This document shows positions 27,801 to 42,800 of a DNA stretch of 64,000 nt, one piece after another. A program made the position numbers and the translations under genes. The stretch is from Gymnorhina tibicen. Lineage: Eukaryota > Chordata > Aves > Passeriformes > Artamidae. The notes under the pieces are model-generated. The model was not told where the DNA came from. It saw only the letters and a list, made by a program, of their open reading frames with translations, and ran no database searches. The stretch is from contig VXAZ01003890.1 of the NCBI GenBank assembly GCA_013399875.1, forward strand, positions 124,001 through 188,000, written 5' to 3'. Within the stretch, counting starts at the first letter, position 1; the number at the start of each line of letters is the position of its first letter.

Positions 27801-30800
27801 ATTGATGCTCATGACCTTAAAACTAGATTTAAGGTTTTAAACTAGAAGCATGAGGAATTACAGTCTGCTTTAAGCAGACTTGATTGCACACTTTGACTTG
27901 GGAAAAAATTTCTATTCACCTCTTTCTCCTGCTAGTTAGATGACATGGGTTCCCAGTTCCAGTCAGCATAAAAGAACTCTGTCTATGGAATACACAAGGA
28001 ATTGCTCTAACCTACATTCTGCCTTACCTGAACTCCTTAATGGAGGAAAGGCCACTGGAGAGGAGCCCTGCTATGCTACACAGGCAGGAAAATTCAGAGC
28101 ATTCAAACAAATATGCTGAACTACCTATAAGGGAACAGTTTGGAAACAAGACACCAGTTTGAGAGCATCAAATCCCATTATCCCCTTTATGCACAGGGAT
28201 GGCTAAAGAACCTCAAAGCATGGGCAATCTGTTCCACAGATTATTAACGTGACCAAAGACCATGTAAGCGGTCTTCAACCTTTTATTAAAATACACAGAC
28301 TGGACAGACACAAGATTTTACTGTCTAAACATTTTAAATTCTAGGCATTTTTAACCCATGTGTTGCCACGTTACTGGAATTTCTCCCTAACGAAGTCATA
28401 CATATGATGAGCATTATCTTAGGGGTTTTGATCACGGTCTGTGTCTGCAGCAGCTAGCTGCCATGCTCTGCATGATTTAATTATAATACTCACAGAATTT
28501 ATATGTATACATCAAAGCAAGTGGATTTCAATTGGTTTACTAACAGATTTCCAAACCAAGGATTTTTGGACAAATGTGAAAGGAGCAGCAGCAACTCATA
28601 AGACGGTACAGAAAATTACTTGTTTTAAAATACTAAGCATGTATTTAATTCACTCCTCTTTTCTCACATAGAATACTTGATAGATGTTTATGAATGAGTT
28701 TTGGAAAAAAAATTGCATCAGTGTTTTATTAATTTTTATAAAACATTTAAACTGTCTATTCATGTTCTGAGTGTGCAGTTCCATATGTGATCCAGAATCC
28801 ATTAAACTAATTAATTAACCTCCAGTGTAGCTTAAAGTTTTTCATTTGGGTATAGAAATAAACTTGAATCTGCCTTTTTATGTCAGCAAAGCTTCAGTGG
28901 AATATGAGACTCATTATATGCCCAAAAGTGTAAAGCCAGAGTTTTACCTTCATGAGCCCAAATATGACGTTGAAGGTCTGATCCATTCTTCATAAAATAA
29001 AAATCACAGTGGGGACATTTCACAGCTCGTTTTCCAATAAGTCCTTTCAGTTGAACTCTTCTGCCAAGAATCTCAGAAATAGTAGTCATTGAAACCTCTG
29101 AGAGAAATGCAAAAGATAGTAAGAAATAAAAGGACATGAGGGAATTTATTCTGTAAATAATATTGAAGAGCTAGATCCTGATTCAGTCCAATTTCTTAAA
29201 AGCTCTATTTCTCCCACCCCCACTCAAAACTGACTTGAGCAAAGAGCACAAGGACCGTTTTTTCCTTTAGACCTTCTAGGATGCTCTGTCCTTTTCTGAT
29301 CTGTGAACTCACTGTTCTCACTGCCTGTTTAAAAAAAAAAAAAAAATTTAAATATTAAAAAAAATTTGGTTGTGCCACTGGCACAAAAGATCATATTCTG
29401 ACTATGAACCTTTCCCATAAGCTAAATTAGCACTTTTTTCTTCAATACTTTCAAAAGCTTTATTCAAGATTTCACCCCAGATTTCCAGATGTCAAGAATC
29501 CGAAGACAATTCACTTCAGCCACATCTACAATGGTCAGAATGTTGATAATCAGGCACTTTAAAGTCAAAACCAGACTCGTGGAATAAATGTGACTGGAAA
29601 GGACCTTTGAGGTCACCTACTCCAAGCAGGGTCAACTTTACAGTTCCATTTGTGCAGTTACATCAAGTTGCTTGGGGTCATACCCAGTCATGTTCTGAAC
29701 ATATCTAAGGATGCAGATTCTACAGCCTCTCTTGGCCCATTCCAGTGTTTAACCACCTTTACAGTCAAAACTGTTTTCCTAGTTCTAATCAGAATCTCCT
29801 TGTTTCAACTTGCATCCCTTCCTGTACAGCTCCAAGAAAAATCTCCCTCCTTCTTTTTAATTAGACTGCTGAAGACAGCAATTAAGATTCCTCTCCTGGC
29901 CTTTTCTTATTCAAGCTAGACACACTCAATTCTGTGTATTTCCTTCATATGAGATAATGTTTTGGTTGTCACAGTGAAAAAGTTCAAAATAATGAAGTTT
30001 AAATTAAAGTGGCCCAGACTCATAATGAAAACACTGGCAGATGCTTTTAAAAATAAATCAAATTGCTCAATGCATGTCAGATGAATGAAATGCTATCTCT
30101 TGACTTAATGAAAGTACAACACCCATGCAATCTAAACCTTAAGACATAAAAGCTGGTGATGTTTCATGCCCCAAACCTTATAAATTTGGAAGTTCCTGTC
30201 TAAACTTAGATTTTTACCAAAATCACTTTGTCCCCTGATGATCGGTCCCAGAATGTAATCACAAAAATCCTGCCTGAACTCATACGCACAGGGAAAACAA
30301 CCTCAAAAGGGAACTATAAAAGCCCAAGAACTGAGCAGAGATAAGTTCTAAAGTACCCAAAAAAGAAAAATACAGCCAGAAGTCTGAACCCTCATCTGCC
30401 TTTCATGGCTTAGATCCTTCATTCATGACTGCAGGCTAGGATGTCTGCTCAGTGGGAGCTATGGAAGCTGATGCCTCTCATGTCTCAGAACTATTAAGAA
30501 ATATCATATTAAATCAGACAGTGGATGAAAGATAGATAATTCTAGAGAGCTGGGACCAGAACCCAGGACTCCTCCTTCACTGCCGAGTACTAAAATCATT
30601 GGGCAATAAAGCCAAGCTCTCTTATCTCTTTGGTGTGAAATACTGCTCTGCCAAAGTCTATGGAGAGTTTTGTCTCACTGCCTTCATGGGACCAAAATTC
30701 AACTCCTCTGCAAATATAGAAGAGGAAGGAGTACTTTTTGATTTCATACTTTCTACTTGATGAAACAGAAGAGACAAGGGAGGGGGGGAATGCTGAATAA

Positions 30801-33800
30801 TACTACGAAAGGAAGGACAGGGGGAGTTCTAGAAATAACATTTTAATTATAAAAATGAAAGTGTTTCAGTTGAAATTCATTTTTGATATGTCCTTTTAAA
30901 ATTCAATTCCTGTTACCATTTTTCCTTTCATCTTTATTCATTTTCATTTTTGAAAATAACTGCACTCATGCCACTGCAGTATTTAATAGCTTATACCATC
31001 AGACCCCTCACATTTATTTGGCTCGTAATTAGGTATGGTGTACAAATAAAGGATTTCCTCCTGATTACAAGGAGAACATTCACAGAAATAAAAAAGATTT
31101 GTGCATTAATTCTCCTCCATAGATTAAAACAGGAGGATGCATGCATAACTATTGCATAGGCATATCTTAGATGTAGTATTTTTTTAGTACCACAGAGATG
31201 TAGCTAATAAATCTGCTATTCTGCCTTTAAGCTCTATTTGCCTGTGATACATGAATGAAAAATGAAAACACAAAATAATTTTTTTAATTTTTATAAGCGC
31301 AGATTTTCTTTTTAAACCTTATGTCTATTTTAAGAGTTTAAAAGACCCACTTGGATCAAAAAAAGTTACACTTTTTATGAGGGATTCAGATACCAAATGA
31401 ATTGTTCAGAAGTATTTAAATCCATGAGTTTAGTACTTCAGGGCTCCAGTGTTAACTGGTATTTCTGGACCTCAGACACAGCATACACCAATAATTCAGC
31501 AGTCAGTCGACCAGTTCAGGTTAATGGCAACATGTAAGGGCACAGAACATAATATCCTGCCAGTTGACAGATCCCGTTATTTAAGGAAGTCTCCTGTGCT
31601 CCCCGGCCAAGGAAGCACAAAGGTTTTAAAGGGCACAGTTCTTGAGATTCAATTTCTATGCTTACTGGTGTTATACCTCCTGACTACAGTATATCTCAGA
31701 AGCCTTTTCTCATCTCAATTTCCTGCATCAGACATGTCCTCTGACGTACGACAAGCCCTCCAACCATACTGCTCTGGAGTGGTCTGCAAATAAAGAGGTT
31801 TAGTAACAAAAGAGCTGAAGTGGGAGTTAAGTAGGAAATTAAAGCGAAGGAAATTGTTTAAAACACGGGTCTAGCACTATCTAGTGGTAGTAAGAAGATA
31901 AACTACTGCTTTACCTATTATGCTGTACTTCTGACAGGAAAGACAAGAAAAGTTACATCATTTTAATAGGATTTTGTTTTCCTCAGACTCAGTCTGAGAA
32001 AGGCCAGCGTTTTCTTTCTTTGTATCCAATTATGTCAGGTGATAAGGAGCGCTGCAGGTGAGTTAATGAAAGTGTCACATCTCCCTCCTCCACAGTAGCA
32101 GTGGGGCTTTCTATCCAACACAACACAGATCCTGAGGAGGAGGAAATTAGGGACGCACCAGTGTGGCTCTGCCGAGTTCACATCAGCCAGGTTTAAATCA
32201 GCCCTCACACCAGCATTTTGTCATTGAACTCCTAAGATCTGAGAAGAGCTTGTTTACTCAGCCATAGCACACTGACTCACCACATTCATGTTATCTTGTA
32301 CTTGCACTGATAAATCAGGGCACCGGAATGCAAGGTACAGAGTTTGGAGCAGTTTGCAGGATCCAGCCAGGCTTGCCAGTGCCAGATTACTACTGGCCCC
32401 ACCACATCCCAGCTGGTTCTAGCAGGAGTCCTGCTGCAGATTCCAGCTGGCCCTGGGGGTACAGCCCAGCCCACAGGACCTGGGCACACACAAGGCCAAG
32501 CTCTGCATTCCCATCAGGCACCTACAGACAAATAATGAGCACTAAATGCATTGCTGTCATGTAAGGCTAGTGGGAATTTTACATCTCCTGGGTTGCTACA
32601 GGATGTCTATATGCCTGATCCCAAACTTCCTAATGCTTCATTTGAATTCACCCTTTGCCAGATGAAGACAGATTTCTTATCACAATTGCCTGACATACTC
32701 CACAACAGGCGCGCTCAAACAGTAACATTTTTCACTCTAAATTCTAACATCTGCAAAACCAACACAATTCTTACTCTAAACCAGTTGAATTAGAAATAGA
32801 CTCTTTCTTAGGAATATAATCACATTACATTGCTCATTCTAAACCCTTACCCATTTATTGCAATAGACTGAGAAATTTTTCTAGATTTTTTTCTTACCAG
32901 GGTGATTTGTCTTGATGTGAGATTTTATAAGTCGATCTTCAGAAAATGACTTCTCACATACAGGACAGGAATAACTCTTTTTATCCTTAAGTGAGAAAGA
33001 AAGAGATTGCATTATCAGTCTACTGGTACAATCACTCTTGTCATTATTCAGTAATACATGGTGCTCAACAAAGTTATAATTCAAGGTTCAGTTTTTAAGG
33101 AAAAAAGGAAGGTATTTATAGTGAAATAAGTGAAGGAGAAATATTAAAAGACTCTAAGCACATCATTAATCCTCATGAATACAGGGCTCCAAGTTACAGC
33201 AGATGAGAATATGCACAATAAATGTAAGCATTATCTTCTGACTTGACTCTGTAGAAAATCAGGAGTCAAAGGATCAAGTCGCGTAATAGAAGAAAATGTA
33301 TTTGATGTAAGCAGTAATCTTTAGGATTTTTTTTTTCCACAAGTCCACCCTTCTGAAATCTAAGGATCAGATTTTACCCTTCTGAAGACAGCCACCACCA
33401 TGTGGATTTATAAAATGGCCTGAAATTGAGCAGCAGAGTGAATAATGACAGATGACATTACTTATTCAGCGTCTACATTTCTAATTACTTTACAAATATT
33501 CAGCATTTTATGTATTACTGATAAAGTCTTATTCTACTGTTTTGATTTAAAGACTTACAGACACTGTGGAATTTCTCATTGTTACTGATGTTATAACAGA
33601 TTTAACACTATCAATCAAGTTCAACTGCAGAGTTTTGATACAATTTCTTCCTATATGCAATTTTAGTCTAATTGTAGGTTTCATGTTTTTTACAAATGCA
33701 TCTGACTCCACATAAAAATGTAGGACTTTTCTCCATTAATTGGTACATTATCCAATTTAAATTAAACCTTGCCATTTATTATATAAATTGGAGAGGCTGA

Positions 33801-36800
33801 TCTTTCCAGAAGCACCTGCTGACACTGGATGCTCAATCAAATGAGTGGATCATAGTCACCTCTGCACTAAGTGGATTAATTTACGAGTGGATTATCAAAA
33901 CCACAGATGGAGGAAGTCTGGTCAGTCCCGACAGCTGGGCAGGTGCCCAGGTAACACATTACCTGACTGGAGAGGTGCAGCTACCCAACTACAGAGAACT
34001 CTGAAAAGGTGAGCTGAAGCTACAGAACAGACACTTCACTACTTGTTTCAGGAGTACAGAAATACTTCTTGAAGAGTGGGGAAGGAAGACTACTGATCAA
34101 AAAGAGACAGAACCCTGGGTTATGAATGAGAAATCTGGAGGTAACAGGAGGCTAAGGGTCCTGGACTCTACCAGTTTCTGACCTTTGACCAAAGAGCAAC
34201 TCTGAATAGCAAGGAGGACTGTACAAGGACGTCATTATTGTCCAGATGCTGCAGCTGTACAGTTGTAAATGGACACCTCTCTTGAAAGGAAAGCAAAAAT
34301 TGATGGGTTTTCATGGCAGACAGGTTTTGGAATATGATGCAGCATCTGCAGTCAGTATCAGGTAACTCTGAGAAACAAATCCCTATGTTAAAGTACCTAC
34401 AAGTTAAAACCAGCAGTAGCCCTAGAACTCATGAGCTGAAATAGCAATAAATACTCCCACAACTGTAGGATATGGAGCTCTCTCTGCCATTAATGTGGCA
34501 GTGGCACAAGGAGAATTCTGCCTGAGCTGACAGTCATTTGCTCCTGCGGGACAACCCGCACCAGGGACTGGGGATGGCAGCTACTAAAGGATTACCACTC
34601 TGAGGACAGGACCTTGCTGTGCTGGAGTTGGGGCTGTCAACATTTTAAGCCCTAAGAATCTCAAGTAAAAAAAAGGAACAACAGAGAACACTAGCTGAGT
34701 TTTGGAAGAGACTCAAGGAGCCTACAAAGCTGACAAAACCTTGAAAAAGAGCTGTTAAATTGTGGCATTACGGTCTCTAAAATTATATAACCTAAATCTG
34801 CTACTGACAATTTTGGATTTCTGCCTAAACACATTACTCCAATAAAGATTGGTAGATTAATCATAACAAAAATCCACAGCAATGTTTGTACCTTTCCAAA
34901 GACGGAGTTGCATGATCACATTCATAATTTGGCACACATAAAAAAACCAGCACAGTATCATTTAGGGGCTCTTGAGCTGAAATTTGTTGACAGATCTGTC
35001 TGTTCCTCAAACTTGCTATGTATCTGATTTCAAAATATACAACAAATAAAGGAAAAAAAATAATATACTTTTAAGGTACAGTTGGGTGTTGTTGGTCTTT
35101 AATACTCACTGAATTAAGTATTTCTCAGTGTGACCAGAACACTGAGACAAATGTTAAATTAAAAAAAAAAAAAAAAATTCAACACTCCACTACACACATG
35201 CTACTTTAACCAAAGTGCTGCTAACTGTGAAAACTTTACATTCTTGATAATATTCTTGAGGAAGGCAAGGCTATAAGCCTTAGAGGAAAAATCAAAATAA
35301 TCAGTAAATGCATCAAGAACTGTAGAGCAACATGAATGGATGGGTGCTGAGAACACATCTTTTCTCAAGACAACGGTAACAGAGTTTTTTAATAATGAAA
35401 TATTCCCAACAGCTTTTATCAGGCAGTTGGAAAGTTAACTACACAAAGTTCTGCAGATGTCATCTTTAAAAGGGTTATATTTTGTAGTGTAACAAACAGA
35501 GCGTGCCTACGAGCACCAAGTCCCTTCAAAGTGTCTCTGTCAAGCTCCAGTTTCTCACAGAGAGCACCCAGCTGAAGCCAAATCTTTCCTTGCTGGGTAT
35601 CCAGGCCAGTGCCACAGAGCATTGGAGCTCATGTTGTTAGCTTGGAATGCTTAAGTGTTCTTCTGTCACTGCCCTGAGAGCTTGTGCGAGTCCTTCAGTG
35701 TAATCCCATCACTCTCAAAACAGCTTTTAAAAGTCCTCTGTTGCAAATGAAGTATTTCAGAGCACCCAGACCACAACACAGAGCCCCAGGGAAGGTCTCC
35801 TGCACCACAGCTCCAGCTCTTCAGGGGCCCTGGCCGTAGGTGATGACAGAAGCCCTTTGAAGGCTGAGGCTGCAGTAATACCTCAATCACATTCTCAGCA
35901 TTCAAGTTTTCCTCTGGTAATAATGAAACTTATTTATCCTACGCCTTATTGGAGTGCCTGCCTTTTAAATGCCTTTAAAGGTTTTTTTGAAGGACACAAA
36001 CAAGCAAAGCATGGAGACAGCTGGATCTACCTTTTTTAGAGACAAGCTACATATTCCAATCAGCTGTTTAAATTTCTAAGTCAATCACTTCCTGATACTT
36101 GCTCAACATCCCTATTAGCCAATTTGAGAAAATGTAAGAAACTTAAAATAATTCCTAAATGAAGGTAGGTTTTTGACTGAAAGTGTTGTTTACATTCTAT
36201 AAAACAGGAATTTAATTAGGTACATAAGTATTCTTAAACCTAGTGAAAATAAATTAGTCTAATGCTATCAGAAATTTTCTTGTTTATGCTGTTTTGTTAT
36301 AAAATAAGGCCACTTACATAATAATCACAATGCATTTCTCTTTATATAAATGAATTAAAATTGTGCTAAGAAAGCATCAGCTATATTGCATTACCCATTC
36401 ATAGTGCTCTGAAGACAATCTTATTTCTCTCAGGCATGTGTTTCAAGATAATTCAAGGTGTAGGTGTACAAGTATACAATCACAAAAATTAAAACCCTCT
36501 ACTAAATACTGGCACTCACAGAGCATTTCCAGGAAAAGTTCCTACAACTCAATTAACACATTTGATTGCATAATTTTGTAGAGAATAGAGGGCCAAAGCC
36601 TCCTCCCACATCTACTCAGATCAACAGAAATTTAATTTCTAACACCTATGGGATCAGAATTAGACCCCTGAGTTACACTTCTAAGGAGTGAAGACCTCCA
36701 GAAATCTTCACCACAGTTGTTATGATGTTCAAATTAAAATATCCCCAAAAGATTCCTGAATTAAAGTTATGTCCTATTAGAATGCAACTCAGCTGAAAGA

Positions 36801-39800
36801 ATGTGATGTACCTAGGAGACAGCTGTGCACACATGTGAAGGAGGCTACAGAAAAACTTGCAAATGCTTAGACAAACTTTTCTGAAGTCTGGCAAGCAGCA
36901 GAACTCTCAGCTCACAAAATGACAAGCACCTGCATACACTACTTAAGCATTTTTTCATGAAATAACCACTAGTAAAAACAAATGCCAAGCTGATATTCAT
37001 TACAGAAGTGAGGACTAAGAGCAAAGCTGTTTTCCAACTGAGTCTCCACTCATTAGATCAGAGAAGTTTTTGTTAATTACTTCCCTTTGCAGTACCTTGC
37101 ATTCTTGACTGCACAGCAGCACTGCTCCGGAGGCAAAGGTAACACAGCCAGATCAGTGACCATGTGAAAATTTACTCTCCTCAGGAAGGGCAAATAAGCA
37201 ATCAGAGCTCAAGCATCTCACATCCTACTGACAGCTACTCTATTACATGAAAGGTCAACAGCATAATGGAATTTCTAAGCATCCTTCCAAAGACAAGAAT
37301 AATTTACATCCCAAAAGGTGCACGAAAGCAGATGTAGGCACCTAATAACAAGTGATGGTTCTGGGTCTGAACTACAGCTTTATAGAGGTGCTAATGTTGC
37401 AGTATCAATTACATACACAGACTTAAAATATTTTCAGAGACAGACCTCTCTGTGATGTTTACCTGCTCAGCATAGTGAGTATGGCAAAAGCCACTGGGGG
37501 TTGTAAACAAACTCTGGTACCTACATCAGCATTGTTTAGTTCCACCCTGTCCTTAACAATACCATGAGCTCATTCATAATGTAAATTGTTCTAAAGCAAT
37601 TTGAAACTGCCCAGCCCTTTCCCAAGTCCCATGACATTGAAGTGATTGGTCATGTCACAGTTTGAACTTTTGAAGAGCTCAATAAATGCCAATAAATGTC
37701 AAAACCCCCTATAAAAGCTCTAGGAGCAAAAGATGAGTAGTGAAAATCAGAGAATGTATACAAAGTTTTGATTTTGAATCAAGCCAAGCCTCAATTCCCA
37801 GGCTTCAAAAGTAAAAATCTTCCCTGTAACAACAACGTGTAGCAAATACAGAAGGCAAGAGGCAGCGCGTACACACTCCCCATCATTATCTGCCAGGGAA
37901 TAACCAATCCCAAATTCAGTGCAAGACTTGGGTGCTGCATAGAGAGTAACATGGGTGGTTATGCAGTGAGTGACAAGGATGAAGGGAAAGCTGCTTTTGA
38001 ACACCCATAATTTCTCTTCTTCACCAAATAATGCAGGGATCCATCTGAAATGCAGACAGCAAGGAGGTGATGAAGGATATGTATCCGTACAAGGAAATGA
38101 ACTGAGATTTCCGTATCTTCGGTCTCCAGGGAAGTTGTAATTTTAATAATTATTAAAAACTGATTTTTGAAATTGAAATAAATTAGATTTCCACATTTAA
38201 CTGTGCATAATTATATATCTGAAGAATCACCATTCTCAGTGAGCTCTATGCATGGAGTAAATATACTAAGCAGTGGTCATAAAGGTCAATATGAGAACTG
38301 CCAAATTTAGCTACTCAGTAAATTCTCATATATGAATTTTTCAATCCATTTAAATAAATATATTTTACAGTAAGCATCAGTAAACATGCTTCTGAGAGAT
38401 CCTGCTGTCACACTGGTTTAATTACGACATACATTTTCTCAGTTCTATTTAGTATTATGAAAATGATCCTCCTTGTGGGAGCTGTTGGACATTCCTCACA
38501 CTTGAAAAACAGGTACTTACGGAAGGATATAGGAGAGATAATTGCAGACTCTTTTTTCTTAAGTGTTCTTAGACACCAATTGCACAGATTTTTGCTACCA
38601 GATAGGCATTATAAACATCATGAATTCAAACGCATCCAAAAAGAATGTCTACTACGTGAATGTTCTGCACATTTCATAGCAAATTCAGATTCTATTTAAA
38701 ATAGTTACAGAAGGGGAGGACACAAGGAGGAAAAATGTTCCTTTTTGTCCCATCTTTTCTGCTAGGTTTTTAAAGTTCTCCTGAAGTAATTGCTTAAGGA
38801 AAGTAGGAAGTGAAGTGTTGTTCTGTTCCAAATACCTTTAAAGTAACTTTTAACTGTTGAAAATGGTGACCAATAGGCTACTAAAAGCTGGTTTTAGCAC
38901 ATGGCACTCTTAAATATCTTAACAACTTAAATATCTTTTGTCTGTGGTGTAATTAAGAGGAACATATTTTCATTTTACCCAAGTCATCTTTTTACGAAGG
39001 AAGGGAATTCAGGTTCATAGAATGAAATAAAGTAACAATAGTACCAACTTTATTCTACTCTCTCAAACCCCAAAAGATCCAACACTACTGGGAAAACCAA
39101 AGAGAGAAAATGGATACAGACATACTCTCCTGGAAACAGCTGAGAAGCTCCAAATATCCAGTTGCTGTAAATCAGGTATTCCCAGAAGTGTGCAGAGAGC
39201 ACACAGGTAAGAACCCTTAGCTATGTCTTCAAGTATTACCACACAACTCCAAACACTCTAAAGAAGACACTGAATTCAGACAAACATGCCATTTGGTTTG
39301 TTACTCACCAGATCTGTGTGAACTTTAAGGTGTGCCTGGAGCTTGTATTTATCTGGAGTGGAGTAGTCACAATGTTCTGTGGGACATTTCAGCAAAATGT
39401 TACTGTGTTTCTGAATGACGTGACGCTTAAGGCAGTTCTTGGTGATGGAAGAATAATTGCACTGGGAGCAGTAATATAAATGTTCTCGAGTGTGCGTACG
39501 GACATGCATGTCATAGTGCACCTGGTACCAAAACAACTTGCCTGAAAATTAAATTACACATGAAGAAAGTGATTCCTTAACAACTGTTAGTGAAACATTC
39601 AAAAAAATAACCAATTTTCTTTCAGGGCAAAACACACTGTTTGAATCCCGTTCCTTTTGTCCTCGTCTGAAGACCCTTCGCTACTCAAAATATATTTACA
39701 AAATCGACCTTTGTCTAAAAACATTATGCTACATGTCCTGAAACAGCCTAACAAGGGCAACTTTAATACAAATCAATGTATTTCTTTTCCTAAAGAAAAA

Positions 39801-42800
39801 GTTCTTTACATCTGTTCTCCTATGCAAAGAATCTGAACGCAACTGTACACTAAAAGAGACTGTCAAAATATTTTTTGTTACTTTCTTTCATGTTACTCCG
39901 TCTTAAAAGCCTTTTTGGCATAATGGCACCAAAAAGCTCAGAGCAATTCATCTAAAGTACAGTGTTACGGTATTTCAAAAACTTGTTTTTTCAGACTTTG
40001 ATTCCTTTCCAAGAATGAAAACTACAAAATAAATCCCATATTGCTTCCTTTCCAGTTACGTAAACACAAACATTTTCAGTTAGAATAAGTGGGAATGGTG
40101 TGTTATTCCCACTTCCATAAATTAAAAAACCCAAACAATTACAATCAGGATAGTCTTGATCTGATACCATGTAATTAAAATTTTTATCTCAGAGAACCTG
40201 GTTCAAAACAAGACACAAAATTATGCCAGTATATATGTACCTATTGTACAGAATGTCTATTACCATACATCCTCCTACACTATATGAAAAAAACTCTGAA
40301 TTTTATACGAAGCTGATAATGAAGCTCAAGCATTAAAGCATGGACTGAACTAATGCTGATCACATGTGTAAATCTGCTGTACTTGGCCCCATTGAAAGTT
40401 ATGACTTGGGGAGAGGCATTTGGACAGAAATAACCTATCAAATTTCGCATCAATAGAAAATTGAGCCTTGCAAAGCACTGCTTTGCTATATTCCACTAGT
40501 GGTTTGAGGAGATTTGACTCATTTCACACTCTTTGTACAGCAAAAAATAAATCTCACTGGACCCCAGAATCCATACTGAACTACAAAATAAATGCTGCTG
40601 CTGCAAAGATACACAAATACATCCAAACATTGGAAACCAGAGCAGCAGGAACAAGATGGCTCATTGCATAACACTCAAAAACCCCCAAACATAACTCTAC
40701 TGCTTCTTACCACAGTATTCACACTCCAAGTCTCCATAAACCTTCCTTATCCTCTCACGCAACTCTGTGTTCATTTGTCTCTTCTGCAAGCTGTCCAAGA
40801 TCTGCATGAAGGCGACGGATCCAGTCCCCCCGTTGGCTGTAGCTGTGTTAGAAGAGGCTGCCTGTGGGCTGGTGGCTGCACCAGCTTCTGCTGCTGCCAA
40901 AGGGTCTGTGGGTTCTGCCAGATTTTGAATGGGTGGATTGCTTGTTTCTGATTCACTAGGAGGAACAGACTGGATCCTCTCTTCAGGGACTGGAAGGTTC
41001 TCAGTCATTGCATTGTTCTGACTCAGACTTAAACTTTTGTCTTCAGACAGTAAAAGATTTATTTCTTCACCCTGCTCATTTACAGAACTGCATTGATTAA
41101 TTTCCTCTTCATTTGGAGGAGAACCTTTTAACTCCTCAGGGCCAGCAGTACCATTTTTCAGCAGGAAGCAATCTGATGCTACACAGGGCTGAATGTCTGG
41201 GACTGCTACCTCTGTTGTCTGACACAGCGTCTCTGCTACATTCTTCACCACAGGATTTTCAAATTCTAAGGAAAGGACTGCATCAATTTTTACACCACCA
41301 TTATGTTGGCCATTCTGGTTTACATCTGCAGCTGCTGATTCGCCTTTAGAAGCAGATGGCTGTGGGATGTTAACAGCATCAGTACTTGTGACAGTCGATT
41401 CATCTGCAGTTTGTGTCTGCTGTTCACCAAGGGCTTCTGGCTGGATGTCACCTCCCGGCTCAAGCAGGCAGAAGCTTTGGTTGATAGAACTGTTAAAAAC
41501 AGAATCCTCCTGCAGATCTGAGTGAACGTCTTTGATGTGAGCACGGAGCCTCACAGAACTGACAAACTTCTTCAGGCACACAGAACACACATATACAAAA
41601 GGGTGCTTCCGAACGTGAAGCTCAAGGGCTTGGTATTTAGTGGCTCCGTGACCACAGAGCTCACAAGCAAAGGGTCTCTCATCACCGTGAACGAGCATGT
41701 GACGGTCCCGATCCAGTTCATTTTTGAATTTGCGCTCACAAATATGGCAGTCATACAGAAGTTGTCTTTTGCCCTCCCGTGTCATCAAGCGAAGCTCATC
41801 AAAAACATCTTTCACCTTTTTATCTTGAAGGTCGTGAGTTTCCTTCATATGCTTGATCAAATTTTTAACATCGGAGTATTTCTTTTTGCAGAAACGACAG
41901 TGCTGCTTAATTTTCTTATGAACCCTTTCTATATGGACTTTGAGATGGCCTTTGCTGAGACAAGTGAAGGTACAACAATCGCAGCTGAACTTTTCCCCAG
42001 TGTGCTTCCGCAGGTGAACGTTCAGGTTGGCTTTGATTGCACTGGCATAACTGCAGTAAGAACACTTGTAAGGTTTCTCATTTGTATGAATCCTCAGATG
42101 TGCTTGGAGGGAGTGTTTAAATTTGAACACCTTGTTACAGTATTCACACGTAAAAATCTTCAGTTGAGTTGGGCCCAACCTAAAAAACCCAAACAAACAG
42201 TATATTTACAGTAGTGAACCTTGGTAACATTATGTGTCAGAATTTCCCTAGATATTCATAATGGACAGAAATGCTTCATTTTTAAAAAAATGTATTCTCC
42301 AAAGGCATTTTAAATTATACAACTTACAGTTTATTTTTAGCGGTTCCTTTACTTAAAGGGCTCAGAAAAATAGCCCAGTTTCATGAAAACGGATGGGGAA
42401 GCACTTCATTCATATTCTGCAGTAACACAAATATAAGTACTTCAAAATTACCTGCTTGTTTTCATTGCCTGTTCATATGGGGTTTGCTGAATGGCATATT
42501 CTTGATATCCTTTTCGTTGTGATGGGTCTTGGACTGCTGTGTCTGGAGTTGTGGGTTCACTTTCATGAGGAGAAGCCTCAAGAGGAACAATTTTTCTGGC
42601 TCCTAAAGGAAAAATGATAAAAATGCTCATTAAAAATCTCATACTGAAAACATGCATTGTCTATAATATATAAGTGTAAATTAAACAATAAACTCTGTAA
42701 TCATTAGCTCATCTATTTCAGTTTCTGTTGTTAGATTCCTTTGCATAAAATGATGTACACGCTTCCAGAAGCCATCAGTACTTACACTATAGTTGTGCTC

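Larger units (their letters stand above)
29098..32897 (-). other. ZFAT intron, 3.8 kb
   Basis: Contains an A16 run (29331-29346) and a diverged CR1 piece (29576-29960). The patch 32320-32530 is GC-richer than its surroundings, but I could not assign it. Confidence 0.85.

Noticed and set aside
32286..32564. GC-richer patch with several 63-78 codon frames on both strands
   Set aside because: No codon pattern, domain or splice sites supporting an exon, and no repeat family recognised.
41522..42214. 230-codon open frame on the + strand opposite the large ZFAT exon
   Set aside because: It is the antisense shadow of strongly conserved finger codons and has no domain of its own.
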